Under the pieces are notes generated by a model, which did no database searches, was not told the origin of the DNA, and was given only the letters and a program-made list of their open reading frames with translations. A program made the translations under genes and the position numbers. Positions 25,826 through 34,668 of a DNA stretch of 64,000 bases are shown piece by piece (the first letter of the stretch is position 1; the number at the start of each line of letters is the position of its first letter). This DNA is from Alkalibacillus flavidus (GTDB lineage Bacteria; Bacillota; Bacilli; Bacillales; Alkalibacillaceae): NCBI RefSeq assembly GCF_040545925.1, contig NZ_JBEPMX010000003.1:124001-188000 (forward strand), written 5' to 3'.

Positions 25826-27328
25826 TTGAAAACATTTAGTGAATTGAACATTGAAAATGACGTGCTCAAAGCCGTCGAAAACATGGGGTTTGAAACGATG
25901 ACCCCGATCCAAGCAGAGGCTATCCCTACTGCAATCGCCGGTAAAGACATGATCGGCCAAGCACAAACAGGAACAGGTAAAACAGCCGCATTCGGTGTTC
26001 CGATGATACAAAAAATCGATCCGAACAACCCAAATATTCAAGGCATCGTTATCGCGCCAACACGTGAGTTAGCGATCCAAGTCGGCGAAGAATTAAATCG
26101 CATCGGCCAAACGAAAGGCGTGAAAACCGTCCCTGTATACGGTGGTCAAGACATTAATCGCCAAATTAAAGCGTTAAAACGTCGTCCACAAATTATTGCG
26201 GCGACACCAGGGCGTTTATTAGACCATATTCGCCGTCGTACGATTAAATTAAACAACATTGAAACAGCTGTCTTAGACGAAGCTGACGAAATGTTAAACA
26301 TGGGCTTCATCGAAGACATCGAAGCGATTTTAGCGGAAATTCCGCAAGAACACCAAACGTTACTTTTCTCAGCGACGATGCCAAAACGCATTCAATTGCT
26401 AGCGGAAAAATTCATGCAACAACCTGAAATCGTCCGCGTGAAATCAAAGGAACTAACGGTCGACCACATCGATCAGTACTACTATGACGTTAAAGAAAAC
26501 CAAAAATTCGACGTCCTTTGCCGTTCATTGGATATCGAATCGCCTGATTTAGCAATCGTCTTCGGTCGTACGAAGAAACGTGTCGATGAACTCGTTGAAG
26601 GGTTAATGAAGCGTGGTTATTCAGCTGAAGGCATTCATGGTGATATTCCACAAGTGAAACGCGAGAAAGTGATTCGTCGCTTCAAAGACCAAGCAACGGA
26701 CATTCTCGTGGCGACGGACGTAGCAGCACGCGGACTCGACATTTCAGGTGTAACACACGTTTATAACTTCGACTTACCACAAGACCCAGAAAGTTATGTC
26801 CACCGTATTGGACGTACAGGGCGCGCTGGTGAAAAAGGTAGTGCCTATACGTTTGTCACGCCACGCGAAATGGATCATTTGAAATCAATCGAGAAATTGA
26901 CGAAACGCCAAATCGACAAGAAACCGATCCCGTCGTATGAAGCTGTTTTAGAAGGGCTACAAGAAGGTGCGGTCGAACAACTACGCCAAACGATTTGGGC
27001 GAACGAAGGTGACGACTACCGCGAAGCAGCAAAACGTCTCTTATCAGAAGAAGAAGCCGTTGACGTCGTATCATCAGCGATTAAACTGTTAACGAAAGAA
27101 CCGAGCCAAACGCCGGTTAAACTGACAGCTGTTGAACCATTACGTGCGAAAAAAGCAAAAGGTCAACACAACAACCGCAATCGCGGCCGCGGTGGTGGCC
27201 AAGGTGGCGGCTATAAAGGTGGCGGCAATCGCAACCGTAACCAAAATCAAAACCGTGACAACCGTCGACATCGCAACAACAAACAAGGCGGCCAAAAACG
27301 CAACCAACAAAACCAAAATCGTTCTTAA
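25826..27328 (+). CDS. cshA: DEAD-box ATP-dependent RNA helicase CshA
   Basis: A 500-residue DEAD-box helicase with all motifs in order: Q motif (MTPIQAEAIP), I AQTGTGKT, Ia PTRELA, Ib TPGRLLDH, II DEAD, III SAT, IV IVFGRTKKR, V DVAARGLD and VI HRIGRTGRAG. The C-terminal extension ends in a Gly/Arg/Asn-rich RNA-binding tail (from about residue 440, RGGGQGGGYKGGG). CshA acts in ribosome assembly and the RNA degradosome and helps at low temperature. Start TTG 25826 after AGGAGGAA. Confidence 0.95.
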   Translation: MKTFSELNIENDVLKAVENMGFETMTPIQAEAIPTAIAGKDMIGQAQTGTGKTAAFGVPMIQKIDPNNPNIQGIVIAPTRELAIQVGEELNRIGQTKGVKTVPVYGGQDINRQIKALKRRPQIIAATPGRLLDHIRRRTIKLNNIETAVLDEADEMLNMGFIEDIEAILAEIPQEHQTLLFSATMPKRIQLLAEKFMQQPEIVRVKSKELTVDHIDQYYYDVKENQKFDVLCRSLDIESPDLAIVFGRTKKRVDELVEGLMKRGYSAEGIHGDIPQVKREKVIRRFKDQATDILVATDVAARGLDISGVTHVYNFDLPQDPESYVHRIGRTGRAGEKGSAYTFVTPREMDHLKSIEKLTKRQIDKKPIPSYEAVLEGLQEGAVEQLRQTIWANEGDDYREAAKRLLSEEEAVDVVSSAIKLLTKEPSQTPVKLTAVEPLRAKKAKGQHNNRNRGRGGGQGGGYKGGGNRNRNQNQNRDNRRHRNNKQGGQKRNQQNQNRS

Positions 27329-27334
27329 TAAAAC

Positions 27335-27374
27335 AATCCACGCTTTAGGGCTAACCCTTAAGCGTGGATTTTTA
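27335..27374. terminator. bidirectional terminator between cshA and the GntR gene
   Basis: AATCCACGCTTTAGGG pairs with CCCTTAAGCGTGGATT (one mismatch) around CTAA, with T run on the plus and T-rich end on the minus strand. It almost touches the stop of the GntR gene. Confidence 0.9.
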
Positions 27375-28106
27375 TTAACGATATAAAACTGATGTCACTT
27401 CATATTGATCTGAACGCAACACGATGCGCGAACACTCTAACGGAATGTCCTCAGCATCGTAGGTTTGTTGGTCTAAATATAGTGCCGGATCACCTTCAGA
27501 TAACTGTAACAAGTCGGCTTCCTCACCTGTTAATGCTTTCGCAGCAAATTTTCGAACGCCGTATGAAATCGAGGATGTCGCATAAGACTCAATGGATTTA
27601 AACAACCCATTACGATCAAAATCATCACGGTTAATACCTGGGCAACGATCGGCTGCAATCCAGTTTTCGATAATTAACGCTGGCTCATTATCAACCCGAC
27701 GAATTCGTTTAATATAATACACTAAATCATACAAGCCAATCTCTAAATGATTTTGTACCCAATCAGTCGGTTGCATCATTTTTTGTGTGATTACATCCGT
27801 TTCATAGGCATACCCTTTCATATCCATCGCTTCTGCGAATGATACGAGTTCTTGGGCAAACGGATACGAAATCTTCTGTTGCTTTACAAACGTCCCGTGC
27901 CCTTGACGTTGTTCAAGTAACCCTTGTTTTACGAGTTTTTTGATGGCTTTTCTTAACGTACCACGACTCGTATCCACTTGCTCAGCTAGCTCTTGTTCAG
28001 GTGGTAACTGGTGGCCTGACTTCCATCTTCCATTATGGATATTGTCCGTCATCCAACTTGCGATCTGTTGATATAATGGTTTCCCGTCTTGTTTTTGAAA
28101 ATCCAT
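27375..28106 (-). CDS. GntR-family regulator, HutC subfamily
   Basis: A 243-residue regulator: N-terminal GntR winged helix (PLYQQIASWMTDNI, LPPEQELAEQVDTSRGTLRKAIKKLV, GHGTFV) and a C-terminal UTRA ligand domain (from about residue 95; RRVDNEPALIIENWIA, DQQTYDAEDIPLECSRIVLRSDQY). UTRA domains bind small ligands such as sugar phosphates, histidine or phosphonates. The next gene upstream on the same strand is the SDR gene, 30 bp away, but a functional link is only inferred. GGGGGAG before the ATG. Confidence 0.92.
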   Translation of the reverse strand: MDFQKQDGKPLYQQIASWMTDNIHNGRWKSGHQLPPEQELAEQVDTSRGTLRKAIKKLVKQGLLEQRQGHGTFVKQQKISYPFAQELVSFAEAMDMKGYAYETDVITQKMMQPTDWVQNHLEIGLYDLVYYIKRIRRVDNEPALIIENWIAADRCPGINRDDFDRNGLFKSIESYATSSISYGVRKFAAKALTGEEADLLQLSEGDPALYLDQQTYDAEDIPLECSRIVLRSDQYEVTSVLYR

Positions 28107-28136
28107 ATAACTCCCCCATGATCTCTCAATTGATTA

Positions 28137-29198
28137 TCATGATGTCTCGTTCAAAAATCCATGCACAATGCGCAAAAGCATCGCGTGATCCATTGTGAGG
28201 TCCACCTTATTGGCGGCTTTTAATAAACTGGTTACATTCGTTCGGTCAAACAAAATAGATCGGTTCAAATATTGCTTGAACACTTCTAATGGCTGATTCA
28301 ACCGTAATTCTTCATCTGTTAAATTTTCCTGTTCATCATACGACACAATATTAACTTGATTAAAATCAAGTCCTTCTCTTATCGCAGCAAAAATCTCACC
28401 ATTTGTTGGTGGGTTCGGGTTTGTTGCATGATAAATCGTTCCTGGTTGTCCATGATGCAACGCAGCGTGTAAGACATTTATGACAAAATTAACTGGAACA
28501 AGGTTTGAGACCGTGTCCTGCTCAATAAGCAAACGATAAACAGGTGAATCCGCACGGCGTGCCGCTCGCTTCTTCAATAAATAAACCGTTCTTAAAATAC
28601 CATATAGACCAAATGTTGTGTCGGCTTCACCTGTCTCTGAATCCCCGATAATAATAGCTGGACGAACGATCATGACATTAAGTTTGTCTTGTTCATTCAT
28701 GACAGCGTGTTCGGCGTAACACTTACTTTCTTCATATGTATTTACAAAATTAGCATCAGTCGGATGAAGCGTTTCATAACCTGTTGTCGCTTCACCTAAC
28801 GTATACGCTGTACTGACGTGGATAAACGTTTGAGCGTTAATCAGTTTTGCAACGTTTAGCGCCCGTTTTGTTCCCTCTAAGTTAATATCAAAGACACGAT
28901 CACGCTCATCTTCATCAAATGATAAATAAGCCGCCGTGTGATACATAACATCAATAGTGTCTGTTAACACATGTAAATCATCTTGAGATACACCTAATTG
29001 GTCGTCTAATAAATTACCTTCTACGACGTGCACCAAATCATGCTTATCAGATGGCAGCGTCTTATATAACGCATCTAGCTTTTGTCGATTGCGAACTAAT
29101 AAATAGACGTGGTGTTGTTCATTCGTTAATGTCTGCACGAGCTGAGTTCCTAAAAAGCCCGTCGCTCCTGTAATCAATATATTCATAAAACTGCTCAT
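28137..29198 (-). CDS. extended SDR, fatty acyl-CoA reductase-like NAD(P)-binding protein
   Basis: A 353-residue extended short-chain dehydrogenase of the NAD-binding-4 (male sterility/acyl reductase) type. The cofactor loop is ITGATGFLG near the N-terminus, a conserved VSTAYTLGEA and a YEESKCYAE segment with the catalytic Tyr-x-x-x-Lys (YEESK). It is probably a thioester or ketone reductase; substrate unknown. Start choice is uncertain: ATG 29198 is only one base after AAGGAAGG, ATG 29186 is 13 bases after it. Followed by the GntR gene. Confidence 0.8.
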   Translation of the reverse strand: MSSFMNILITGATGFLGTQLVQTLTNEQHHVYLLVRNRQKLDALYKTLPSDKHDLVHVVEGNLLDDQLGVSQDDLHVLTDTIDVMYHTAAYLSFDEDERDRVFDINLEGTKRALNVAKLINAQTFIHVSTAYTLGEATTGYETLHPTDANFVNTYEESKCYAEHAVMNEQDKLNVMIVRPAIIIGDSETGEADTTFGLYGILRTVYLLKKRAARRADSPVYRLLIEQDTVSNLVPVNFVINVLHAALHHGQPGTIYHATNPNPPTNGEIFAAIREGLDFNQVNIVSYDEQENLTDEELRLNQPLEVFKQYLNRSILFDRTNVTSLLKAANKVDLTMDHAMLLRIVHGFLNETS

Positions 29199-29333
29199 AC
29201 CTTCCTTTATTCCTTTAAAGGTCTAGTCATAGTGTATATCGTCATGAAACAAAAATCTATAACCATAAACAAAATTTTTAGATTGCCACAGTACCATTGT
29301 ATAACATAATAACGCTTTTTTTCACACAATAAA

Positions 29334-29360
29334 ACAAAAACCCCCTAGCATTGCTAGGAG
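29334..29360 (-). terminator. terminator of the BCCT gene
   Basis: CCTAGCA pairs with TGCTAGG (stem extended by C-G pairs); the minus strand continues GGGGTTTTTG. Confidence 0.85.
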
Positions 29361-29375
29361 GCTATGGATTACATT

Positions 29376-31010
29376 TTATTTGTTTGATTGTTCGTAATCA
29401 TCTGTAATGACATCATCTGCCACTTTGTTTTCGTCGCTAAGGTCTTCAAGTGCTTGATATATACGTTGACGCTCACGTGGTAAGGAACCATCATCAAGCT
29501 CTTGATACAGTGCATAAATCAAGCTGTACATCATGAGGAACATGATAACCATGAACGGGAAGCCACCAATTAAGGAAGCTGTCTGTAAGGCTTCAAGACC
29601 TCCTGCAGCAAGTAATACAGCTGCGAATAAACCTTCGATAATACCCCATGTAATACGTAAGCCAATCGGTGGGTTCATATTACCTTTCGACGTTAACATA
29701 CCAATAACATACGTACCGGAGTCAGATGACGTGATGAAGAACACGGTTAATGAGATCATCGCAATCACGATTAACACAGATGAGAACGGGAAGCCTTCCA
29801 ACATCGCGAAGAACCCTTGCGCCTCATCTTGCATCACGGCGTCCATAATACTATTGTCCGTGAAATGCTCGTTATAAAGCGCTGTACCACCAAAGACACT
29901 GAACCAGAAAATACTGACAGCCGTTGGTACTAACATAACACCAATCGCAAAGCTACGGATTGTACGTCCTCTAGAAACACGTGCAATAAAGGAACCTACG
30001 AATGGTGCCCAAGCAATCCACCATGCCCAATAGAAGATTGTCCACGCATCATACCAGCCATCTGCGCCTTCACCGGCTGCATCAATTCCGAATGACATAG
30101 AGAATAGGTTTTGTAAATAACCACCCGTGCTATGTGTCATTGCTTCTAAGATGAATAATGTTGGACCTAAGATAAAGACGAACAATAATAGCATGCCGGC
30201 AACACCTAAGTTTGCCTGACTTAACCACTTAATCCCTTTATCAATACCTGTTGTCGTTGAAAGGATAGCTAGCGTTGTCACAACAGCAATAATAACCATC
30301 CAAAGACCTGTCTCGTTTGGAATACCAAACAGTCGCTCAAAACCACCACCGATTTGCATAACACCTAAACCGAGTGATGTCGAAATACCGAATAGCGTTG
30401 AAAATACACCAATAATGTTAACTGTGTTACCCCAAAAACCATTTAAATTGTCTCGACCAATTAACGGCTCTAATGCAGAACTTAATAACATCGGTAAATT
30501 CTTACGATATGAGAAATACGCTAGTGATAATGCCACAACAGTATAAATCGCCCATGGGTGTAAGCCCCAGTGGAAGAATGAATATTGAAGCGCATCATGA
30601 AGGGCAGCAGCGGTACCACCTTCACCACCACTTGCAGGCCAATCATAATGGTTAATCGGCTCTGATGCACCCCAGAAGAGTAAACCAATACCCATACCAG
30701 CACTGAATAACATCGCAAACCACGCTGGCGTTGAATACATTGGTTTTTCATCATCTTCACCTAGCTTAATTTCACCTAACGGGCTTAAAATTAAGAAGAC
30801 AGTCACAATAATAAAGGCACTTGCCCCTAAAATAAATGACCAACCGAGATATTCGATGATCCAATTGTAAGCATTATTAATATAAGTATCAAAATCAGGT
30901 AAAAATCCACCTGCCAAAACAAATAACGCACCAAATATGATTGAAATTATAAACGCTGGTGTCTTGACAGCTTTACTAAAGGACGTAATTCCTTTTGGTT
31001 TCGCTGACAT
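29376..31010 (-). CDS. BCCT-family betaine/choline transporter
   Basis: A 544-residue sodium- or proton-coupled carrier of the betaine-choline-carnitine family with 12 transmembrane helices. The signature region YTVVALSLAYFSYRKN and the glycine-rich GAGMGIGLLFWGASEP, with the conserved Trp-rich segment FYWAWWIAWAPFVGSFIARVSRGRT, are clear. It probably imports glycine betaine under osmotic stress (OpuD/BetH type). The C-terminus is acidic, as in many osmosensing BCCTs. AAGGAGG lies before ATG 31010; sigma-A- and sigma-B-like promoters are visible upstream. Confidence 0.94.
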   Translation of the reverse strand: MSAKPKGITSFSKAVKTPAFIISIIFGALFVLAGGFLPDFDTYINNAYNWIIEYLGWSFILGASAFIIVTVFLILSPLGEIKLGEDDEKPMYSTPAWFAMLFSAGMGIGLLFWGASEPINHYDWPASGGEGGTAAALHDALQYSFFHWGLHPWAIYTVVALSLAYFSYRKNLPMLLSSALEPLIGRDNLNGFWGNTVNIIGVFSTLFGISTSLGLGVMQIGGGFERLFGIPNETGLWMVIIAVVTTLAILSTTTGIDKGIKWLSQANLGVAGMLLLFVFILGPTLFILEAMTHSTGGYLQNLFSMSFGIDAAGEGADGWYDAWTIFYWAWWIAWAPFVGSFIARVSRGRTIRSFAIGVMLVPTAVSIFWFSVFGGTALYNEHFTDNSIMDAVMQDEAQGFFAMLEGFPFSSVLIVIAMISLTVFFITSSDSGTYVIGMLTSKGNMNPPIGLRITWGIIEGLFAAVLLAAGGLEALQTASLIGGFPFMVIMFLMMYSLIYALYQELDDGSLPRERQRIYQALEDLSDENKVADDVITDDYEQSNK

Positions 31011-31093
31011 CTTTTTCTCCTCCTTTGAATAGTTGAATTCATGTCAAATCATTACCGAAATACTAAGCAGAACGTATGATATATAATGTTTTT

Positions 31094-31118
31094 ATACCCC
31101 GTTTTCACCAAATCAAAC
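31094..31118 (-). promoter_or_regulatory. sigma-B-like promoter of the BCCT gene
   Basis: On the minus strand GTTTGA, 13-bp spacer, GGGTAT: only one base off the Bacillus sigma-B consensus GTTTAA-N12-14-GGGTAT. The leader would be about 75 bases. Confidence 0.65.
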
Positions 31119-31143
31119 ATTTTTCGCAAACATAGTGAAATAT

Positions 31144-31172
31144 TTAATAGCTATTCAGGCAACACTTGACAA
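31144..31172 (-). promoter_or_regulatory. possible sigma-A promoter of the BCCT gene
   Basis: On the minus strand TTGTCA, 17-bp spacer, TATTAA, located about 50 bp upstream of the sigma-B-like site. The remainder of 31011-31401 is AT-rich and holds nothing else that I recognise. Confidence 0.4.
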
Positions 31173-31401
31173 ATATAATGTTTATATACTTGCGACATAC
31201 GTATAAAACCTTAACATAATGGCAATATGGTGACAAGTTTAGTCGAATTGAATCGACTAGAACGATGTCGACTCACGATTTATTTCCTTGATTATTTGGA
31301 CTTGTACGCTAAATATCTATCGAATACTTCAATATCAAACCTTTTCCCATATATCTTAACCTTAATATGCTAAAATGCTCATATGGAGGAGTGAGTTAGA
31401 C

Positions 31402-32031
31402 ATGAATTCAGATCAAATCCATCACATTTTAAAGCATCACCAACCACAATCTCTCGGACAGTATAAACCGAAAGAAACGGCTGTTTTATTACCATTAATC
31501 CAAAAAGAAGACGGATTACATATATTATTCGAAGTGAGATCATTATCTATGCGACGTCAGCCAGGGGAAGTTTGTTTTCCTGGCGGGCAAGTTGATGATG
31601 AGGATGACGATGCAAATGAAGCTGCGTTGCGTGAATTGCATGAGGAATTAGGGGTCAGTAAAGAACAAGTTGATTACACACAATCTCTCGGTTGGTTACA
31701 AACGCCGTTCGGCTTAAAAGTCCATGCTTACGTCGGATTATTAAAAACCCCTTCAACGTCGTCGTTTACACTTAACCCTGATGAAGTGGCTGACGTATTC
31801 ACAGTTCCACTCGCTCATTTTTTACAAAACGGACCCACAATCCATTATATGAATATGGCGATTGAACCTGATGACTCATTTCCACTTCATCACGTCCCGA
31901 ACCAAAAGATGTACACGAAACAATCGTTTCAAATTGAAGAACATTTTTATTACTTTGAAGATCGTGTCATTTGGGGACTAACAGCACGGATTTTAAAAGA
32001 TTTCATTCATATTTTGGCTGAGAACACATGA
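31402..32031 (+). CDS. CoA pyrophosphatase, NUDIX family
   Basis: A 209-residue NUDIX hydrolase of the CoA-diphosphatase type (YeaB/NudL, UPF0035). The box GGQVDDEDDDANEAALRELH followed by EELGV fits GX5EX7REUXEEXGU with one extended acidic stretch, and RRQPGEVCFPGG is the UPF0035 motif preceding it. It likely cleaves CoA and its derivatives to phosphopantetheine and 3',5'-ADP. ATG 31402 has GGAGGAG 10 bases upstream; an in-frame ATG at 31375 has no site. Confidence 0.88.
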   Translation: MNSDQIHHILKHHQPQSLGQYKPKETAVLLPLIQKEDGLHILFEVRSLSMRRQPGEVCFPGGQVDDEDDDANEAALRELHEELGVSKEQVDYTQSLGWLQTPFGLKVHAYVGLLKTPSTSSFTLNPDEVADVFTVPLAHFLQNGPTIHYMNMAIEPDDSFPLHHVPNQKMYTKQSFQIEEHFYYFEDRVIWGLTARILKDFIHILAENT

Positions 32032-32062
32032 AAAAAGGCGCTCATATACTGAGCACCTTTTA
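32031..32062 (+). terminator. terminator of the CoA pyrophosphatase gene
   Basis: AAAAGGCGCTCA pairs with TGAGCACCTTTT with one mismatch; it begins at the stop codon. Confidence 0.65.
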
Positions 32063-32232
32063 CATACCTATCTCTTCTCAATCACTGCTTTGATTAGACC
32101 GTTGCGAATGGTGTGCCTATTCACCATTCGCAACCACGCTTTCTTTGCCACCTAAAAACTTCTGTTCAATCCTTTTCATTTAAAGACAAATAATCTCAAC
32201 CTTTCATTACCAACCACCTTTTGATATAATTT

Positions 32233-32374
32233 TTGTATAACTTTAATAACATTATACACTACTTATACAATATTTCAACAATAGTTTTCAGATAAATGAT
32301 CAAAACGTCTATTTAATCGGTTTTTTGTATAAAAAAACCGATTAATATCTTTTTGTGTATAGTTTGTGTATAAT
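32233..32374 (+). promoter_or_regulatory. promoter with repeated TGTATA motifs before the photoreceptor gene
   Basis: TGTATA-type motifs occur at 32233-32240 (TTGTATAA), 32252-32258 and 32263-32270 (inverted, TTATACA), 32325-32332 (TTGTATAA), and as two direct TTTGTGTATA copies at 32352-32361 and 32363-32372. The last merges with the -10 box TATAAT (32369-32374). The fourth lies in the loop of a 14-bp stem (32313-32326 with 32332-32345). Probable autoregulatory sites of the MerR/B12 protein. Confidence 0.55.
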
Positions 32375-32392
32375 GAATGTGAGGTGATAAAC

Positions 32393-33292
32393 ATGTATAC
32401 TATTAAAAAGGCATCAGAATTAACCGATATTCCTACTGTTACGATTCGTGCTTGGGAAAATCGTTATCACATCGTTAACCCTTCACGTAGCGAAGGTGGG
32501 CATCGACTGTATAGCGATGATGATATTCATATATTAAAATGGTTCAAACATAAAACGGAATTTGAACACTATAAAATTAGTGATGCTGTGAGATTGTGGC
32601 ATCAACAAGACGGTCAAGTCGCCCACACTTTCGATCACTTCCAAGGTGAGCATGCCGAAGAGATTCAACTATTATACAATCACCTCACGCACTATCGCTC
32701 ATCCGAAGCAAACGAACGGATTAATTTAGCTTTTTCAAAATTAGATTACGACGACGTGATCCATCATATCTTTGTCCCGATTTTGTATCAGATTGGCGAC
32801 GAGTGGGAACGTGGGCATCTATCAGTCGCGCAAGAACATTTTGCTTCCGAATTTATTATGCAGCGGTGTATGGAATTTTTCCGTATTCTTCCGATCAATA
32901 AAGATTTACCAAAAGCGGTTGCTTTCACACCAGAAAAGGAGCACCACCACATCGGGTTATTAACCTTTAGTTTGTTTTTGCGAAAGCAAGGTCTTGAAGT
33001 ACTTTATTTAGGTCCTAATACGCCATACGATCACGTGATCCATGTGCTTGATTCGCAAGATGTGAAAATAGTCGCTTTATCATTAACATATTCAGATAAC
33101 CATGATGATGACGATCTCAATTTTTGGCTTGATCAATTCATCAAACGTTATCCGAACATTGAATTTGCGATTGGCGGGGTTGGTCTTCCGTCACATGAGC
33201 TAACTGTCACATCCAATCGCATCCACGATTTAAATCATCAATCGTGGACAAATTGGTACGACACACTCAAAAAAAGGTCTGATGATTTGTAA
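32393..33292 (+). CDS. CarH/LitR-type B12-dependent MerR photoreceptor
   Basis: A 299-residue regulator. Residues 2-70 form a MerR winged helix (IPTVTIRAWENRYHIVNPSR, GGHRLYSDDDI). A four-helix cap follows with the W-x9-EH motif (Trp138, Glu148, His149), then a cobalamin-binding Rossmann domain with ExHxxG (Glu183, His185, Gly188) and LYLGPNTP. These residues are the ones that hold adenosylcobalamin and sense light in CarH/LitR, where dark tetramers repress until light breaks the Co-C bond. No carotenoid, photolyase or cobalamin gene is adjacent. Start ATG 32393 follows GAGGTGAT. Its stop codon lies in the loop of the shared terminator with ectB. Confidence 0.88.
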   Translation: MYTIKKASELTDIPTVTIRAWENRYHIVNPSRSEGGHRLYSDDDIHILKWFKHKTEFEHYKISDAVRLWHQQDGQVAHTFDHFQGEHAEEIQLLYNHLTHYRSSEANERINLAFSKLDYDDVIHHIFVPILYQIGDEWERGHLSVAQEHFASEFIMQRCMEFFRILPINKDLPKAVAFTPEKEHHHIGLLTFSLFLRKQGLEVLYLGPNTPYDHVIHVLDSQDVKIVALSLTYSDNHDDDDLNFWLDQFIKRYPNIEFAIGGVGLPSHELTVTSNRIHDLNHQSWTNWYDTLKKRSDDL

Positions 33293-33307
33293 ATCATCAG
33301 ACCTTTT
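33272..33307. terminator. bidirectional terminator between photoreceptor gene and ectB
   Basis: A 17-bp perfect stem, AAAAGGTCTGATGATTT (33272-33288) with 33291-33307, loop GT. The stop codon of the upstream gene lies at the loop. Confidence 0.92.
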
Positions 33308-33313
33308 TCATGT

Positions 33314-34591
33314 TTAATTTAATACAGGCTCTTTGACAACATTCTTCACGCTTTCTTCAATAATCGCTAAGCCTTGTTTTAACTCATCTTCACTAATCGT
33401 CATCGCCGGGAATAATTTGAACACGTCATCGTTCGAACCAGCCGTTTCCATAATTAACCCTAGTTCAAATGCCTTTGCTGCAACTTCCTCAGCTACACCG
33501 TCGTCTTCACAAGCAATGCCGACCATTAAACCGCGACCTTTGACGGTACCTTTTAACTCTGGATAGTTCTCAACTAATCGGTGTAAAAAGTCATGCGTCA
33601 TGTCTGCTTTTTGCTTAATCGACGCTTCGAAATCGTCGCTCTTCCAATATTCAAGCGCTGCTGTTGCTGTCACAAACGCATGGTTATTACCACGGAATGT
33701 TCCGTTATGTTCACCTGGTTTCCAAACATCAAGCTCTGGTTTACTCAACATAATCGCTAGAGGCAAACCGTAGCCACTTAAGGATTTCGATAGGCAAACG
33801 ATATCCGGGTCAATACCTGCTTCTTCAAAACTAAAGAACGTTCCTGTTCGACCGATCCCTGCTTGAATATCGTCAACAATTAAGAGAATGTCCCAACGTT
33901 TACAAATCTCATCTAGTTTTTTCAACCATTTGAAACGGGCTGCATTAATACCACCTTCACCTTGTACCGTTTCAACGATCATCGCAGCTGGGATATCAAC
34001 ACCACTACCACCATTTTCTAAGAAACGTTCCAGATACTCTAACGTCTCCAAATCTTCACTGACAAAACGGTCATATGGCATCGTTACCGCATGCTCAAGT
34101 GGGACACCTGCCCCTTTACGCTTCATCGCATTACCTGTTACGGATAACGAACCAATCGTCATACCGTGGAAACCGTTCGTGAAGCTAATGACATCCGTAC
34201 GTCCTGTCACTTTACGCGCTAGTTTAAGGGCACTTTCGACCGCGTTAGTACCAGTTGGGCCAGGGAACATCATTTTATAATTCATGTTACGCGGTTTCAA
34301 AATAATATCATTAAATGCTTCAATGAATTGACCTTTTGCTGTCGTTGCTTTATCAAGCGAGTGCGTAATGCCATCTTCTTTAATGTAATCGATGAGTGCG
34401 TCTTTCATTTGGTCATTGTTGTGGCCGTAATTTAACGCACCTGCACCTGAGAAAAAGTCAATATATTCACGACCTTGCTCATCCCACATTTTCGATCCTT
34501 TAGCACGGTTAAATACAGTCGGAAAACTACGGCAATAACTGCGCACCTCTGATTCATATTGTTCAAATACGTTCAAATCTGTTTGTTTCAA
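33314..34591 (-). CDS. ectB: diaminobutyrate-2-oxoglutarate transaminase
   Basis: A 425-residue class III PLP aminotransferase that makes L-2,4-diaminobutyrate from aspartate semialdehyde, the first step of ectoine synthesis. PLP contacts are Asp240 (LLIVDDIQAG) and the Schiff-base Lys269 (CLSKSLSGYGLPLA); the EctB-typical N-terminus FEQYESEVRSYCRSFP and MMFPGPTGTNAVESALKLAR are clear. The start is TTG 34591 after AAGGAGG. It follows ectA by 77 bp, but ectC, which normally comes next, is replaced by a terminator and the convergent photoreceptor gene. Confidence 0.95.
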   Translation of the reverse strand: MKQTDLNVFEQYESEVRSYCRSFPTVFNRAKGSKMWDEQGREYIDFFSGAGALNYGHNNDQMKDALIDYIKEDGITHSLDKATTAKGQFIEAFNDIILKPRNMNYKMMFPGPTGTNAVESALKLARKVTGRTDVISFTNGFHGMTIGSLSVTGNAMKRKGAGVPLEHAVTMPYDRFVSEDLETLEYLERFLENGGSGVDIPAAMIVETVQGEGGINAARFKWLKKLDEICKRWDILLIVDDIQAGIGRTGTFFSFEEAGIDPDIVCLSKSLSGYGLPLAIMLSKPELDVWKPGEHNGTFRGNNHAFVTATAALEYWKSDDFEASIKQKADMTHDFLHRLVENYPELKGTVKGRGLMVGIACEDDGVAEEVAAKAFELGLIMETAGSNDDVFKLFPAMTISEDELKQGLAIIEESVKNVVKEPVLN

Positions 34592-34610
34592 CGTTTATCC
34601 TCCTTGAATT

Positions 34611-34624
34611 TACCCATATGGGTA
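34611..34624. promoter_or_regulatory. TACCCATATGGGTA palindrome between ectA and ectB
   Basis: A perfect 14-bp palindrome just upstream of the ectB ribosome binding site. It resembles the G-tract palindromes bound by CsoR/CstR-family repressors and the one at 50154-50179; significance unproven. Confidence 0.35.
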
Positions 34625-34668
34625 TATTAGTAGATAATCCTTTACACCGAATGATTCATACTTGTTTT

